A DNA stretch of 6,599 nt from Paludibacter sp. (lineage in GTDB: Bacteria; Bacteroidota; Bacteroidia; Bacteroidales; Paludibacteraceae). The notes under the pieces were generated by a model. That model was not told the origin of the DNA. It searched no databases and saw nothing but the letters and a program-made list of their open reading frames with translations. The stretch spans positions 1 to 6,599 of the forward strand of contig JAITXR010000121.1 in NCBI GenBank assembly GCA_031284665.1, read 5' to 3'. A program made the translations under genes and the position numbers. Numbering within the stretch: position 1 is the stretch's first letter; the number at the start of each line of letters is the position of its first letter. Shown one piece after another: positions 1 to 5,660 of the stretch.

Positions 1-20
1 TTTTTTTTGCTTAGCGACTG

Positions 21-28
21 CAAATGTA
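21..28 (-). promoter_or_regulatory. Possible -7 element of a divergent, leftward promoter
   Basis: Read on the minus strand this is TACATTTG, a match to the Bacteroidota -7 consensus TAnnTTTG. It is followed by CAGTCGC, which resembles the start region of many promoters in this phylum, and preceded by an A-rich stretch. I see no TTG at the expected -33 distance, so this is a half-match. It would drive a gene lying beyond the left edge, divergent from the L31 gene. The rest of positions 1-68 is poly-T and AT-rich sequence with no other signal. Confidence 0.33.
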
Positions 29-68
29 CTATTTTTTTTCTTTTTTTATAAAATTTTACCGAGATATT

Positions 69-98
69 TTGTAGTTTGTTGAAAAAAATATACCTTTG
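69..98 (+). promoter_or_regulatory. Bacteroidota-type housekeeping promoter for the L31 gene
   Basis: TTG at 69-71 and TACCTTTG at 91-98 are separated by 19 bp, an excellent fit to the primary sigma-factor (SigABfr-type) promoter of Bacteroidota. An A-run followed by ATATACC before the -7 box is also typical of strong rRNA and ribosomal-protein promoters in this phylum. Transcription would begin a few bases after 98, giving a leader of roughly 40 nt before the start codon at 146. The start point is inferred, not seen. Confidence 0.75.
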
Positions 99-145
99 CA
101 AACCAAAATTCTGAATTAAAACAATAATTACAAAAAAATAAAACA

Positions 146-406
146 ATGAAAAGTGGAATTCACCCCGAAAATTACCGCACGGTAGTATTTAAAGATATGT
201 CGAATGGAGATACATTTTTTTCGCGTTCAACTGTTGCTACAAAAGAAACAATTGAAATTGATGGAACTCAATATCCGGTTATCAAACTCGAAATTTCAAG
301 TTCTTCGCACCCTTTTTACACAGGCAAATCGAACTTGGTAGATACTGCCGGTCGCGTGGAAAAATTTATGAACCGCTACGCAAAACGAATGGAACAAACA
401 AAATAA
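146..406 (+). CDS. rpmE2: 50S ribosomal protein L31, type B
   Basis: This is a structural protein of the large ribosomal subunit that helps bridge the two subunits near the central protuberance. The 86-residue length and the motifs HPENYR (6-11), VVFKD (13-17), [10 protein letters not shown] (52-61) and DTAGRVEKF (66-74) are diagnostic of L31. There is no cysteine anywhere, so the zinc-binding CxxC of type A L31 is absent; with the internal extension this makes it type B, the YkgM/RpmE2 class. In Proteobacteria and Firmicutes this form is often zinc-repressed by Zur. Here the upstream region shows an ordinary strong promoter and I see no obvious Zur-like palindrome, which suggests constitutive use. 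It appears to be a single-gene unit closed by a terminator about 25 bp downstream. The leader is A-rich with no Shine-Dalgarno sequence, as is usual in Bacteroidota. Confidence 0.97.
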   Translation: MKSGIHPENYRTVVFKDMSNGDTFFSRSTVATKETIEIDGTQYPVIKLEISSSSHPFYTGKSNLVDTAGRVEKFMNRYAKRMEQTK

Positions 407-429
407 TTTCTTTGTTACTTAAAAGTCAG

Positions 430-463
430 TCCCGCATCGATTGTTTTGATACGGGATTTTTTT
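430..463 (+). terminator. Rho-independent terminator after the L31 gene
   Basis: TCCCGCATC (430-438) pairs with GATACGGGA (448-456) through 8 of 9 positions, with one C-A mismatch and a 9-nt loop, followed directly by seven T (457-463). It lies 24 bp after the L31 stop and 37 bp before the miaA start. It should therefore separate the two genes, at least partly, although no consensus promoter for miaA is visible after it. Confidence 0.85.
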
Positions 464-500
464 CGTTTCTCGAATATCAAAAAGTAAAAATCCTATAATT

Positions 501-1409
501 ATGCTTACTATTCTCGGTCCTACCGCTTCGGGCAAAACGGCACTTGCGGCTGCTGTGGCGGCTCAAACTAATGCTGAAATTATAAGTGCCGATTCGCGTC
601 AAGTGTATCGCGCTATGGATATTGGTACGGGAAAAGATTTGCAGGATTATTCTGTGGCAGGCAAAAAAATACCGTATCATCTTATTGATATTTGCAATGC
701 CGGCGAAAAATATAATCTCTATGAATATCAACACGATTTTTTTAATGCTTATAACGACATTTGCAAACGTGGCAAATTTCCGATTTTATGCGGTGGCACA
801 GGTTTATATATCGAGGCAGTGCTGAAAGGTTACAAATTATATTCTGTTCCCGAAAATACGGAGTTACGTAAAAGGCTTGAAAACAAATCGTTAGACGAAT
901 TAAAAACAATTTTAAGCAGTTACGTTTCGCTGCATAATACAACAGACCTCGATTCGGCAAAGCGAGCCATTAGAGCAATAGAAATAGCCGAATACACTAC
1001 AAAGCAACCGGCAGATTATCAGGAATTTAAGCCTGTGAAAACAATAATTATCGGCATCGATATTGACCGTGATTTACGGCGACAAAAAATTACACAACGA
1101 CTTAATTCTCGCTTGGAAAACGGGATGTTAGACGAAGTGCAACATTTGCTCGACAATGGCATTGCCCCTGCCGATTTGATTTATTATGGTCTGGAATACA
1201 AGTATTTAACTTTGTATCTTACAAAGCAAATTACATATAATGAAATGTTTACCGGACTTGAAATTTCCATTCATCGCTTTGCAAAACGCCAAATGACGTG
1301 GTTTAGAGGAATGGAACGGCGCGGATTTACTATTCATTGGCTTGATGCCGAATTGCCGCTTGCCACAAAGGTTGAAAAAGTGCTTGAATTAGTCAACGGT
1401 GGTTTCTGA
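501..1409 (+). CDS. miaA: tRNA dimethylallyltransferase (MiaA), divergent Bacteroidota form
   Basis: It transfers the dimethylallyl group of DMAPP to N6 of A37 in tRNAs that read codons beginning with U, giving i6A (later ms2i6A) and supporting decoding accuracy. Visible motifs are the P-loop GPTASGKT (6-13), the catalytic-Asp segment SADSRQVY (29-36, Asp31), GGTGLY (98-103, Thr100), the helical insert around RQKITQRLNSRLENGMLDEV (194-213), and FAKRQMTWFR (260-269) near the end. Length (302 aa) is normal. Two canonical blocks differ: the RIHPND region before RALEV is shortened to DLDSAKRAIRAIEI (149-162), and the usual AIGYKE is YYGLEYKYL (228-236). I associate these changes with one of the two MiaA paralogues that many Bacteroidota carry. 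The reading frame is open upstream but offers no other ATG, so the start at 501 is the best choice; the N-terminus is a few residues shorter than in many homologues. The last 21 bases overlap the convergent gene on the other strand. Confidence 0.94.
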   Translation: MLTILGPTASGKTALAAAVAAQTNAEIISADSRQVYRAMDIGTGKDLQDYSVAGKKIPYHLIDICNAGEKYNLYEYQHDFFNAYNDICKRGKFPILCGGTGLYIEAVLKGYKLYSVPENTELRKRLENKSLDELKTILSSYVSLHNTTDLDSAKRAIRAIEIAEYTTKQPADYQEFKPVKTIIIGIDIDRDLRRQKITQRLNSRLENGMLDEVQHLLDNGIAPADLIYYGLEYKYLTLYLTKQITYNEMFTGLEISIHRFAKRQMTWFRGMERRGFTIHWLDAELPLATKVEKVLELVNGGF

Positions 1410-1853
1410 AACTTTCTTTTCAGGAACTACATATTTGAAAATGTCGGTAATGGCAGTTTTCGTAAGCGTAACAATCTCATAATCAGCCATTGTGTTTTTC
1501 AATCCCGCAACTATTCCTTCGTGTGCATCTTTTATTGTACTTGCGCAAACATAATATGCAAGTGGCGTGCGTTTTTCGATATTTTTCTCGTCGTCGAAAG
1601 TAATTAACTCAATTTTAGCACGATACCAATTTCCGCCCTGCTCGTTTTCAAACAATTCTTGAATTTTTACGCGCTTAATGTTCGACACTTCAAATTCGCC
1701 GCTAATATACGGTTTCATTTCTTCGATTATTCGCGCTTCGGCTTCGGTAAACGACAGAGCATTAACTAAATACGAGTCGTTTACTTTGATAATTTTACCA
1801 TCTTCGGCATTTTTATCGAATTTTACTTTGCATTCAAACCACTGATTTTCCAT
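1389..1853 (-). CDS. DUF4494 domain-containing protein (function unknown)
   Basis: This small protein of 154 residues is soluble-looking, with no signal peptide or membrane segment. Recognised features are the N-terminal WFECKVKF (5-12), YLVNALSFTEAEARIIEEM (28-46), YISGEFEVSNIKR (49-61), NWYRAKIELITFDDE (75-89) and TMADYEIVTLTKTAITDIF (121-139). These match my memory of DUF4494, a family I know only from Bacteroidota and which has no assigned activity. The strongly conserved LSFTEAEARI block and the alternating strand pattern suggest a compact alpha/beta fold, possibly a binding protein; this is inference. It starts 44 bp after the sugar transferase stop on the same strand, and no TAnnTTTG element lies in that gap, so it may be co-transcribed. 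Its final 21 bases overlap the end of miaA on the opposite strand. The tail after about residue 140 is charged and probably variable. Confidence 0.86.
   Translation of the reverse strand: MENQWFECKVKFDKNAEDGKIIKVNDSYLVNALSFTEAEARIIEEMKPYISGEFEVSNIKRVKIQELFENEQGGNWYRAKIELITFDDEKNIEKRTPLAYYVCASTIKDAHEGIVAGLKNTMADYEIVTLTKTAITDIFKYVVPEKKVSETTVD
1401..1428 (+). other. Hairpin spanning the miaA stop codon in the convergent overlap
   Basis: In the rightward transcript, bases 1401-1411 pair with 1418-1428 over 11 positions, including two G-U wobbles, around a 6-nt loop (CTTTCT). The core CTGAAA/TTTCAG is perfect and contains the miaA TGA. No T-run follows on either strand, so it is not a standard terminator. 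In the leftward transcript the two wobbles become A-C mismatches. It could help stop or stabilise the miaA mRNA end; its role is unproven. Confidence 0.35.
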
Positions 1854-1897
1854 AAAATAGATATTTGTTTTTTAGAGTTAAAAATCTGAAAATAGAA

Positions 1898-3286
1898 TCA
1901 ACTTCCTGTACCTTTAAATATAATTATGACTGTTTTTAAAACTAATTTAAGATCTAACCATAGCGACCAATTGTCAATATATTGCAAATCCATTTCAATC
2001 CATTCGTCAAAAGATACTTTGTTGCGCCCTTCAACTTGCCAAATGCAAGTGATGCCGGGCTTCATACTGAGTCGCCGTAATTGCGGGCGTTTATATTGCT
2101 GCACTTCGGAAAGCAGTGGCGGTCGAGGTCCTACTACTGCCATTTCGCCTTTTATCACATTGTAAAACTGAGGTAGTTCGTCGAGCGATGTTTTGCGTAA
2201 AAATTTTCCTATTTTTGTTATTCGAGGGTCGTTTTTTATCTTGAACACCGGACCGCTTACCTCGTTGAGGTCTTTAAGTTTTTCTAACATTTGTTCGGCA
2301 TTTACTACCATTGTTCTGAATTTATAACACATAAAACGCCTGCCATTAACTCCAATCCGTTGTTGACGGAAAAAGATAGGTCCGCCATCGTCAAGTAAAA
2401 TAAGAAATGCGATTAATGCAAATAAAGGAGAGAAAATTACAAGTACCATACTCGAAAAAGTTAATTCAAGTAGTGCTTTTAATTTCAGCGAAATATAATG
2501 TTGAGTACCACTTATTTGCCTAATATTTTTCTTATAAGTGGGATTGTTGTGGATGTTTTTGAGAAAACTCTCCTGTACCAAATAGGATGAAACTCCAATT
2601 TCTTCTATTTCGGAAATTAGGTTTTCAATCTGATAAAATTTGTCTGTCAAAGGAATGCAGTAAAGTACCTCGCTGATTTGATTATGAATAACAAAATCTA
2701 TTATTTCTTCATTATTTGCCATTACTTTGACGTTTTCAAACTGTTCACTCAATTCGTCTGTCGGCGAAATAATTGCTATAAGTTTGTAGCCCCAATCATT
2801 GTTTTTAATAAACTCGCGGATAAATTGTGAGGACAGTGCATCGGCTATGATAACAACGTTGATGTAAGTTTTCCCTATTCGGTTTAATATTGTTACCGCA
2901 TAATAAAAAGCAAGTTTGAATACTACGAGCAATGCAAAATCAAGAGCGATAAAAAGCAGAGTGTTTTTGTAAGCGAAAGCAGTGTAACCCAACATTCGGC
3001 AGACAAAAGTTTCGAGTATCAGCAGTGTGCCGCCTATGATTATCATTACCAAATAACCTTTTATCATATTAAGGATGCTTTTCATCCGAAAAATAGTTCC
3101 CAGCCGCAGTTTAACCAACAAAAACACCCAGATAATACATATTTGCGACATATAAAACAGAATGTCTAATGTGTTTGTATTATAATGAGGAATAATCAGG
3201 TTAGTAGCATAAAAAAGTAGCAAAGAAAGTGCTACTTGAACAGTAATCATTATGCTGGAAAGATGATTTTCGCGTTTTGTTATCAT
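1898..3286 (-). CDS. Polyprenyl-phosphate sugar-1-phosphate transferase (WbaP/WcaJ-type initiating enzyme)
   Basis: This inner-membrane enzyme is predicted to begin polysaccharide repeat-unit synthesis by moving a hexose-1-phosphate from a nucleotide sugar to undecaprenyl phosphate. The 462 residues show the usual order. First come about four hydrophobic segments (near 12-32, 43-62, 73-95, 107-132), then a cytoplasmic Rossmann-like domain (about 140-240), then a hydrophobic re-entrant helix (272-298), and last the catalytic Bac_transf domain. Catalytic-domain motifs include GGPIFFRQQRIG (301-312), YKFRTM (321-326), DPRITKIGKFLRKTSLDELPQF (353-374) with the Asp-Glu pair 369-370, GPRPP (386-390), KPGITCIWQVEGR (409-421) and DLQYIDNWS (433-441). 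Nothing key is missing. The sugar (glucose, galactose or an N-acetyl-amino sugar) cannot be told from sequence. The next ATG is at residue 13; the first was kept because a promoter lies just upstream. It lies downstream of the GDP-fucose genes but is separated from them by a 119-bp gap. Confidence 0.93.
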   Translation of the reverse strand: MITKRENHLSSIMITVQVALSLLLFYATNLIIPHYNTNTLDILFYMSQICIIWVFLLVKLRLGTIFRMKSILNMIKGYLVMIIIGGTLLILETFVCRMLGYTAFAYKNTLLFIALDFALLVVFKLAFYYAVTILNRIGKTYINVVIIADALSSQFIREFIKNNDWGYKLIAIISPTDELSEQFENVKVMANNEEIIDFVIHNQISEVLYCIPLTDKFYQIENLISEIEEIGVSSYLVQESFLKNIHNNPTYKKNIRQISGTQHYISLKLKALLELTFSSMVLVIFSPLFALIAFLILLDDGGPIFFRQQRIGVNGRRFMCYKFRTMVVNAEQMLEKLKDLNEVSGPVFKIKNDPRITKIGKFLRKTSLDELPQFYNVIKGEMAVVGPRPPLLSEVQQYKRPQLRRLSMKPGITCIWQVEGRNKVSFDEWIEMDLQYIDNWSLWLDLKLVLKTVIIIFKGTGS

Positions 3287-3305
3287 AGTGGGTTAATTTC
3301 TTTTG

Positions 3306-3336
3306 CAAAATTAGATTAAAATTTCGAGATTTCCAA
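3306..3336 (-). promoter_or_regulatory. Bacteroidota-type promoter for the sugar transferase gene
   Basis: On the minus strand TTG (3336-3334) and TAATTTTG (3313-3306) are separated by 20 bp, fitting the phylum's TTG/TAnnTTTG consensus. The -7 box ends 19 bp before the ATG of the sugar transferase, so the leader would be short, roughly 10-15 nt, with no Shine-Dalgarno sequence. This suggests the transferase, and perhaps the DUF4494 gene after it, can be expressed independently of the upstream gmd-fcl genes. Confidence 0.6.
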
Positions 3337-3348
3337 GTGTATGTGAAA

Positions 3349-3373
3349 AAAACAGTTTTTTTTATTAAAAAAA
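3349..3373 (-). terminator. Weak candidate terminator after the nucleotidyltransferase-like gene
   Basis: On the leftward transcript seven U (3373-3367) can pair with seven A (3362-3356) around a 4-nt loop, and a further U-run follows after CTG. The stem contains only A-U pairs, so it would be unstable. It lies between the gene ending at 3406 and the promoter at 3306-3336, where a terminator would make sense. The homopolymer-rich sequence could equally be chance in an AT-rich intergenic region. Confidence 0.22.
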
Positions 3374-3380
3374 GACAAAA

Positions 3381-3407
3381 AAACTACTCAAACTATTCAA
3401 ACCTTTC
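3381..3407. repeat. Three tandem imperfect 9-bp repeats at a gene end
   Basis: On the plus strand AAACTACTC, AAACTATTC and AAACCTTTC follow each other exactly, differing at one or two positions. The third unit contains two bases of the stop codon (TGA, complement of 3406-3408) of the gene read leftward. The repeat therefore begins at the 3' end of that gene and extends into the intergenic region. It could be a remnant of slippage; no function is implied. Confidence 0.5.
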
Positions 3408-4569
3408 AAAACATATTTAAAAAAACATATTTTGCTGCTCGAAAATGGCGTACCGGATAGTAAAGCCAATAAAACTTCGGATTTTTCGGAGAATATTTTA
3501 AGAGCATAAATTTTTTGGGTGGGAAAAGTGCGTCAAAAATATAATGCAATCGCTTGCTGTTGGATTGCATTTGGCGTATTGTGGCAAAATGTATTGTAGT
3601 GTATTGATTTAGTGTGATTTTTTGCAAGTTTTTTCTAAATAATCGGTGAATTTTTTTTGAAATTAAAAAATTGTATTTATCACCTATTTGAGATGGTAAA
3701 TGTGCATTAAAATAAAATGCCGTAAGCAGTAGATATTTGAAAACCACTTCGTTAGCATTATATACGCTTGCTCTTTGTTCCAATTTGTTCCAATTTATTT
3801 CGTTTCCGCGTATTTCGAGAATATTTAGCAAATCGTAAAAAACGGTAAATTGAGTTTGTCCGGCTTCGCCAAAATGTTTGTCGGTATGAATGCAGAGATA
3901 AATTATAAGGTCGTAAATATCAAGGGAAAAGACCTTGCAATTATTGATGTTTACTTCCTCCGAATTTTCGATAACTTGCTTTGTGTCCATCGAATAATTG
4001 CGATTTTTGTAGTGCAAATTGATATGCAATTCTACAATAATATTGTCGCGTACCATTGGGTCGTAATGCACAAGTCCGCTTGTATCGTCAATAAAATCAG
4101 ACAGATGCCCCGCTGCTGATTTATATCCGAGCGAGTTTAAAATTTCAAGCACTTTTTGTCCGTCGCTTTGATTTACCAGAATATCAATATCGCTCATTTG
4201 TCGGAGGGCAATGTCGCCATAGAGCGTTTGAGCAAGATAAATTCCTTTGAGTGCAATGATTTTTATTTTCTGCTCGGCGCATTGAGCAAGTAATTGAGAA
4301 AAAGCATCATAAAGTAAAATGTTGTTTTTCATTACTTTATAATAAGTTTGCATCAGCAGCGATTGGATGTTTTGTGGAATGAGAGCAGCGTTTTTCAAAT
4401 TTTTCAATTTACTGTAAAACAGTGGCGCGGCGGCGTGGGTCGTCAGTAATTCGAGCAATTTATCCCAATTTTTTACCGTTTGCAGCAGTTTGTCGAGTTG
4501 TGCAAGTTCGTCTGCCGAAAGATTGATTTTTGCAGCAAGAAATAAAATCTGTTGTTCGGGAGTAATCAT
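3406..4569 (-). CDS. NTP_transf_5-type nucleotidyltransferase-family protein in a GDP-fucose operon
   Basis: This 387-residue soluble protein resembles the uncharacterised nucleotidyltransferase family PF14907, often seen in exopolysaccharide clusters and in some peptide natural-product loci. The signature is ALKGIYLAQTLYGD (106-119) followed by RQMSDIDILV (123-132), with the metal-binding pair Asp127 and Asp129, and VELHINL (179-185), where Glu180 is a plausible third carboxylate. Later conserved-looking segments are YLCIHTDKH (224-232) and FYDLLNIL (244-251). The first 90 residues are helical, and the C-terminal third is rich in Lys, Arg, Phe and Tyr. The catalytic carboxylates are all present, so it looks active, but the substrate (a nucleotide added to a sugar, lipid or protein) is unknown for the family. 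The start lies 10 bp after the fcl stop, strongly suggesting co-transcription with gmd and fcl. A tandem 9-bp repeat overlaps its stop. Confidence 0.85.
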   Translation of the reverse strand: MITPEQQILFLAAKINLSADELAQLDKLLQTVKNWDKLLELLTTHAAAPLFYSKLKNLKNAALIPQNIQSLLMQTYYKVMKNNILLYDAFSQLLAQCAEQKIKIIALKGIYLAQTLYGDIALRQMSDIDILVNQSDGQKVLEILNSLGYKSAAGHLSDFIDDTSGLVHYDPMVRDNIIVELHINLHYKNRNYSMDTKQVIENSEEVNINNCKVFSLDIYDLIIYLCIHTDKHFGEAGQTQFTVFYDLLNILEIRGNEINWNKLEQRASVYNANEVVFKYLLLTAFYFNAHLPSQIGDKYNFLISKKIHRLFRKNLQKITLNQYTTIHFATIRQMQSNSKRLHYIFDALFPPKKFMLLKYSPKNPKFYWLYYPVRHFRAAKYVFLNMF

Positions 4570-4579
4570 TTTTGGATTT

Positions 4580-5650
4580 CTAATTTGTTAAATACCATTC
4601 GTACAGCATTTTAACTCCATTGTCGATTTCCACTTTATGTTTCCAATTCAACGAGTGCAATTTGCTTACATCGCAGAGTTTGCGCATTGTGCCGTCGGGT
4701 TTTTCGGCATCAAAAGCAATTTCTCCTTTATAATCGACAGTAGTTTTCACTAATTGCGACAATTCTTGTAACGAAATTTCCTTGCCTGTGCCGATATTTA
4801 TATGGCAATTTCGGATTTGAGTTTGATTTGCCCTTAAATCGCTGAAATTAATATTTTCGAGAATATGCACCGATGCATCAGCCATATCTTCGCTCCACAG
4901 AAATTCGCGCAACGGTTTTCCTGTTCCCCACAGCACAAGTTTGTTGGTAAAAATGCCGTATTTTTCGAGTTTTGAGATAATTTCGCTTTCCGGCGCATCA
5001 CCGCTGATATTTTCGACCGGTCGTTTGTTCAAATCTTTGCGAATTGCCTCCAAGTTGCCTTCCATCAGATTTTTTGCAAGATGAATTTTTCGTATCATTG
5101 CGGGCATAACGTGGCTGCGTTCGAGATGAAAATTGTCGTTCGGTCCATACAAATTAGTAGGCATTACGGCAATATAATTTGTACCGTATTGGATATTAAA
5201 ACTTTCGCACATTTTCAATCCGGCAATTTTGGCTATTGCGTAAGGCTCGTTTGTATATTCGAGAGGAGCGGTAAGTAACTGTGTTTCAGCAATTGGCTGA
5301 TTGGCATCGCGTGGATAAATGCAGGTGCTACCCAGAAAAAGCAATTTTTTGACATTATGCCGAAAACTTTCGCCGATTACATTTTGCTGAATTTGCAAAT
5401 TTTCGTAAATAAAATCGGCGCGGTAAGTGTTATTTGCGCCTATTCCTCCTACTTTTGCGGCTGCAAGTATTACATATTCAGGCTGTTCGCTATCGAAAAA
5501 CTTTTTTACGGCAGCGGCATCGAGCAGATTTAATTCTGAGTGATTTCTGCCAATAATATTGCTGTAACCTTTGGTTTTCAGGTTGTTATAGATAGCCGAC
5601 CCAACCAAACCACGATGACCGGCGATATATATTTTATCGGTTTTGTTCAT
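4580..5650 (-). CDS. fcl: GDP-L-fucose synthase
   Basis: This cytoplasmic NADPH-dependent epimerase-reductase carries out the second step of GDP-L-fucose synthesis: it epimerises GDP-4-keto-6-deoxy-mannose at C3 and C5 and reduces the 4-keto group. It is an extended SDR protein with the cofactor loop GHRGLVG (11-17), AAAKVGGI (63-70), GSTCIYP (107-113), the catalytic YAIAK (Tyr137, Lys141), MPTNLYGPNDNFH (163-175), His180, and LREFLW (247-252). Ser108, Cys110, Tyr137, Lys141 and His180 line up with the known catalytic set of the E. coli enzyme, offset by one. At 356 residues it is about 35 longer than E. coli Fcl. The excess is a charged insertion at about 196-235, between the substrate-binding helix and LVLWGTGKP, which I recall from other Bacteroidota homologues. 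It starts 10 bp after the gmd stop and ends 10 bp before the next gene, so all three look like one operon. Confidence 0.97.
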   Translation of the reverse strand: MNKTDKIYIAGHRGLVGSAIYNNLKTKGYSNIIGRNHSELNLLDAAAVKKFFDSEQPEYVILAAAKVGGIGANNTYRADFIYENLQIQQNVIGESFRHNVKKLLFLGSTCIYPRDANQPIAETQLLTAPLEYTNEPYAIAKIAGLKMCESFNIQYGTNYIAVMPTNLYGPNDNFHLERSHVMPAMIRKIHLAKNLMEGNLEAIRKDLNKRPVENISGDAPESEIISKLEKYGIFTNKLVLWGTGKPLREFLWSEDMADASVHILENINFSDLRANQTQIRNCHINIGTGKEISLQELSQLVKTTVDYKGEIAFDAEKPDGTMRKLCDVSKLHSLNWKHKVEIDNGVKMLYEWYLTN

Positions 5651-5660
5651 AGTGCTGGTT

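Noticed and set aside
49..58. Perfect palindrome TAAAATTTTA upstream of the L31 promoter
   Set aside because: A 10-bp A/T-only palindrome is expected by chance in sequence this AT-rich and does not resemble a known operator.
494..499. TATAAT just before miaA, a perfect E. coli -10 box
   Set aside because: It ends two bases before the start codon, too close to drive a leadered transcript, and Bacteroidota primary sigma factors use TAnnTTTG instead. It is likely chance in AT-rich sequence.
1926..2165. Open frame of 79 codons on the plus strand opposite the sugar transferase catalytic domain
   Set aside because: It is the reverse complement of the strongly conserved GPRPP-KPGITCIWQ region; no independent support.
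3850..4119. Open frame of 89 codons on the plus strand opposite the nucleotidyltransferase-like gene
   Set aside because: It is antisense to a gene with clear motifs and has no promoter or recognisable product.
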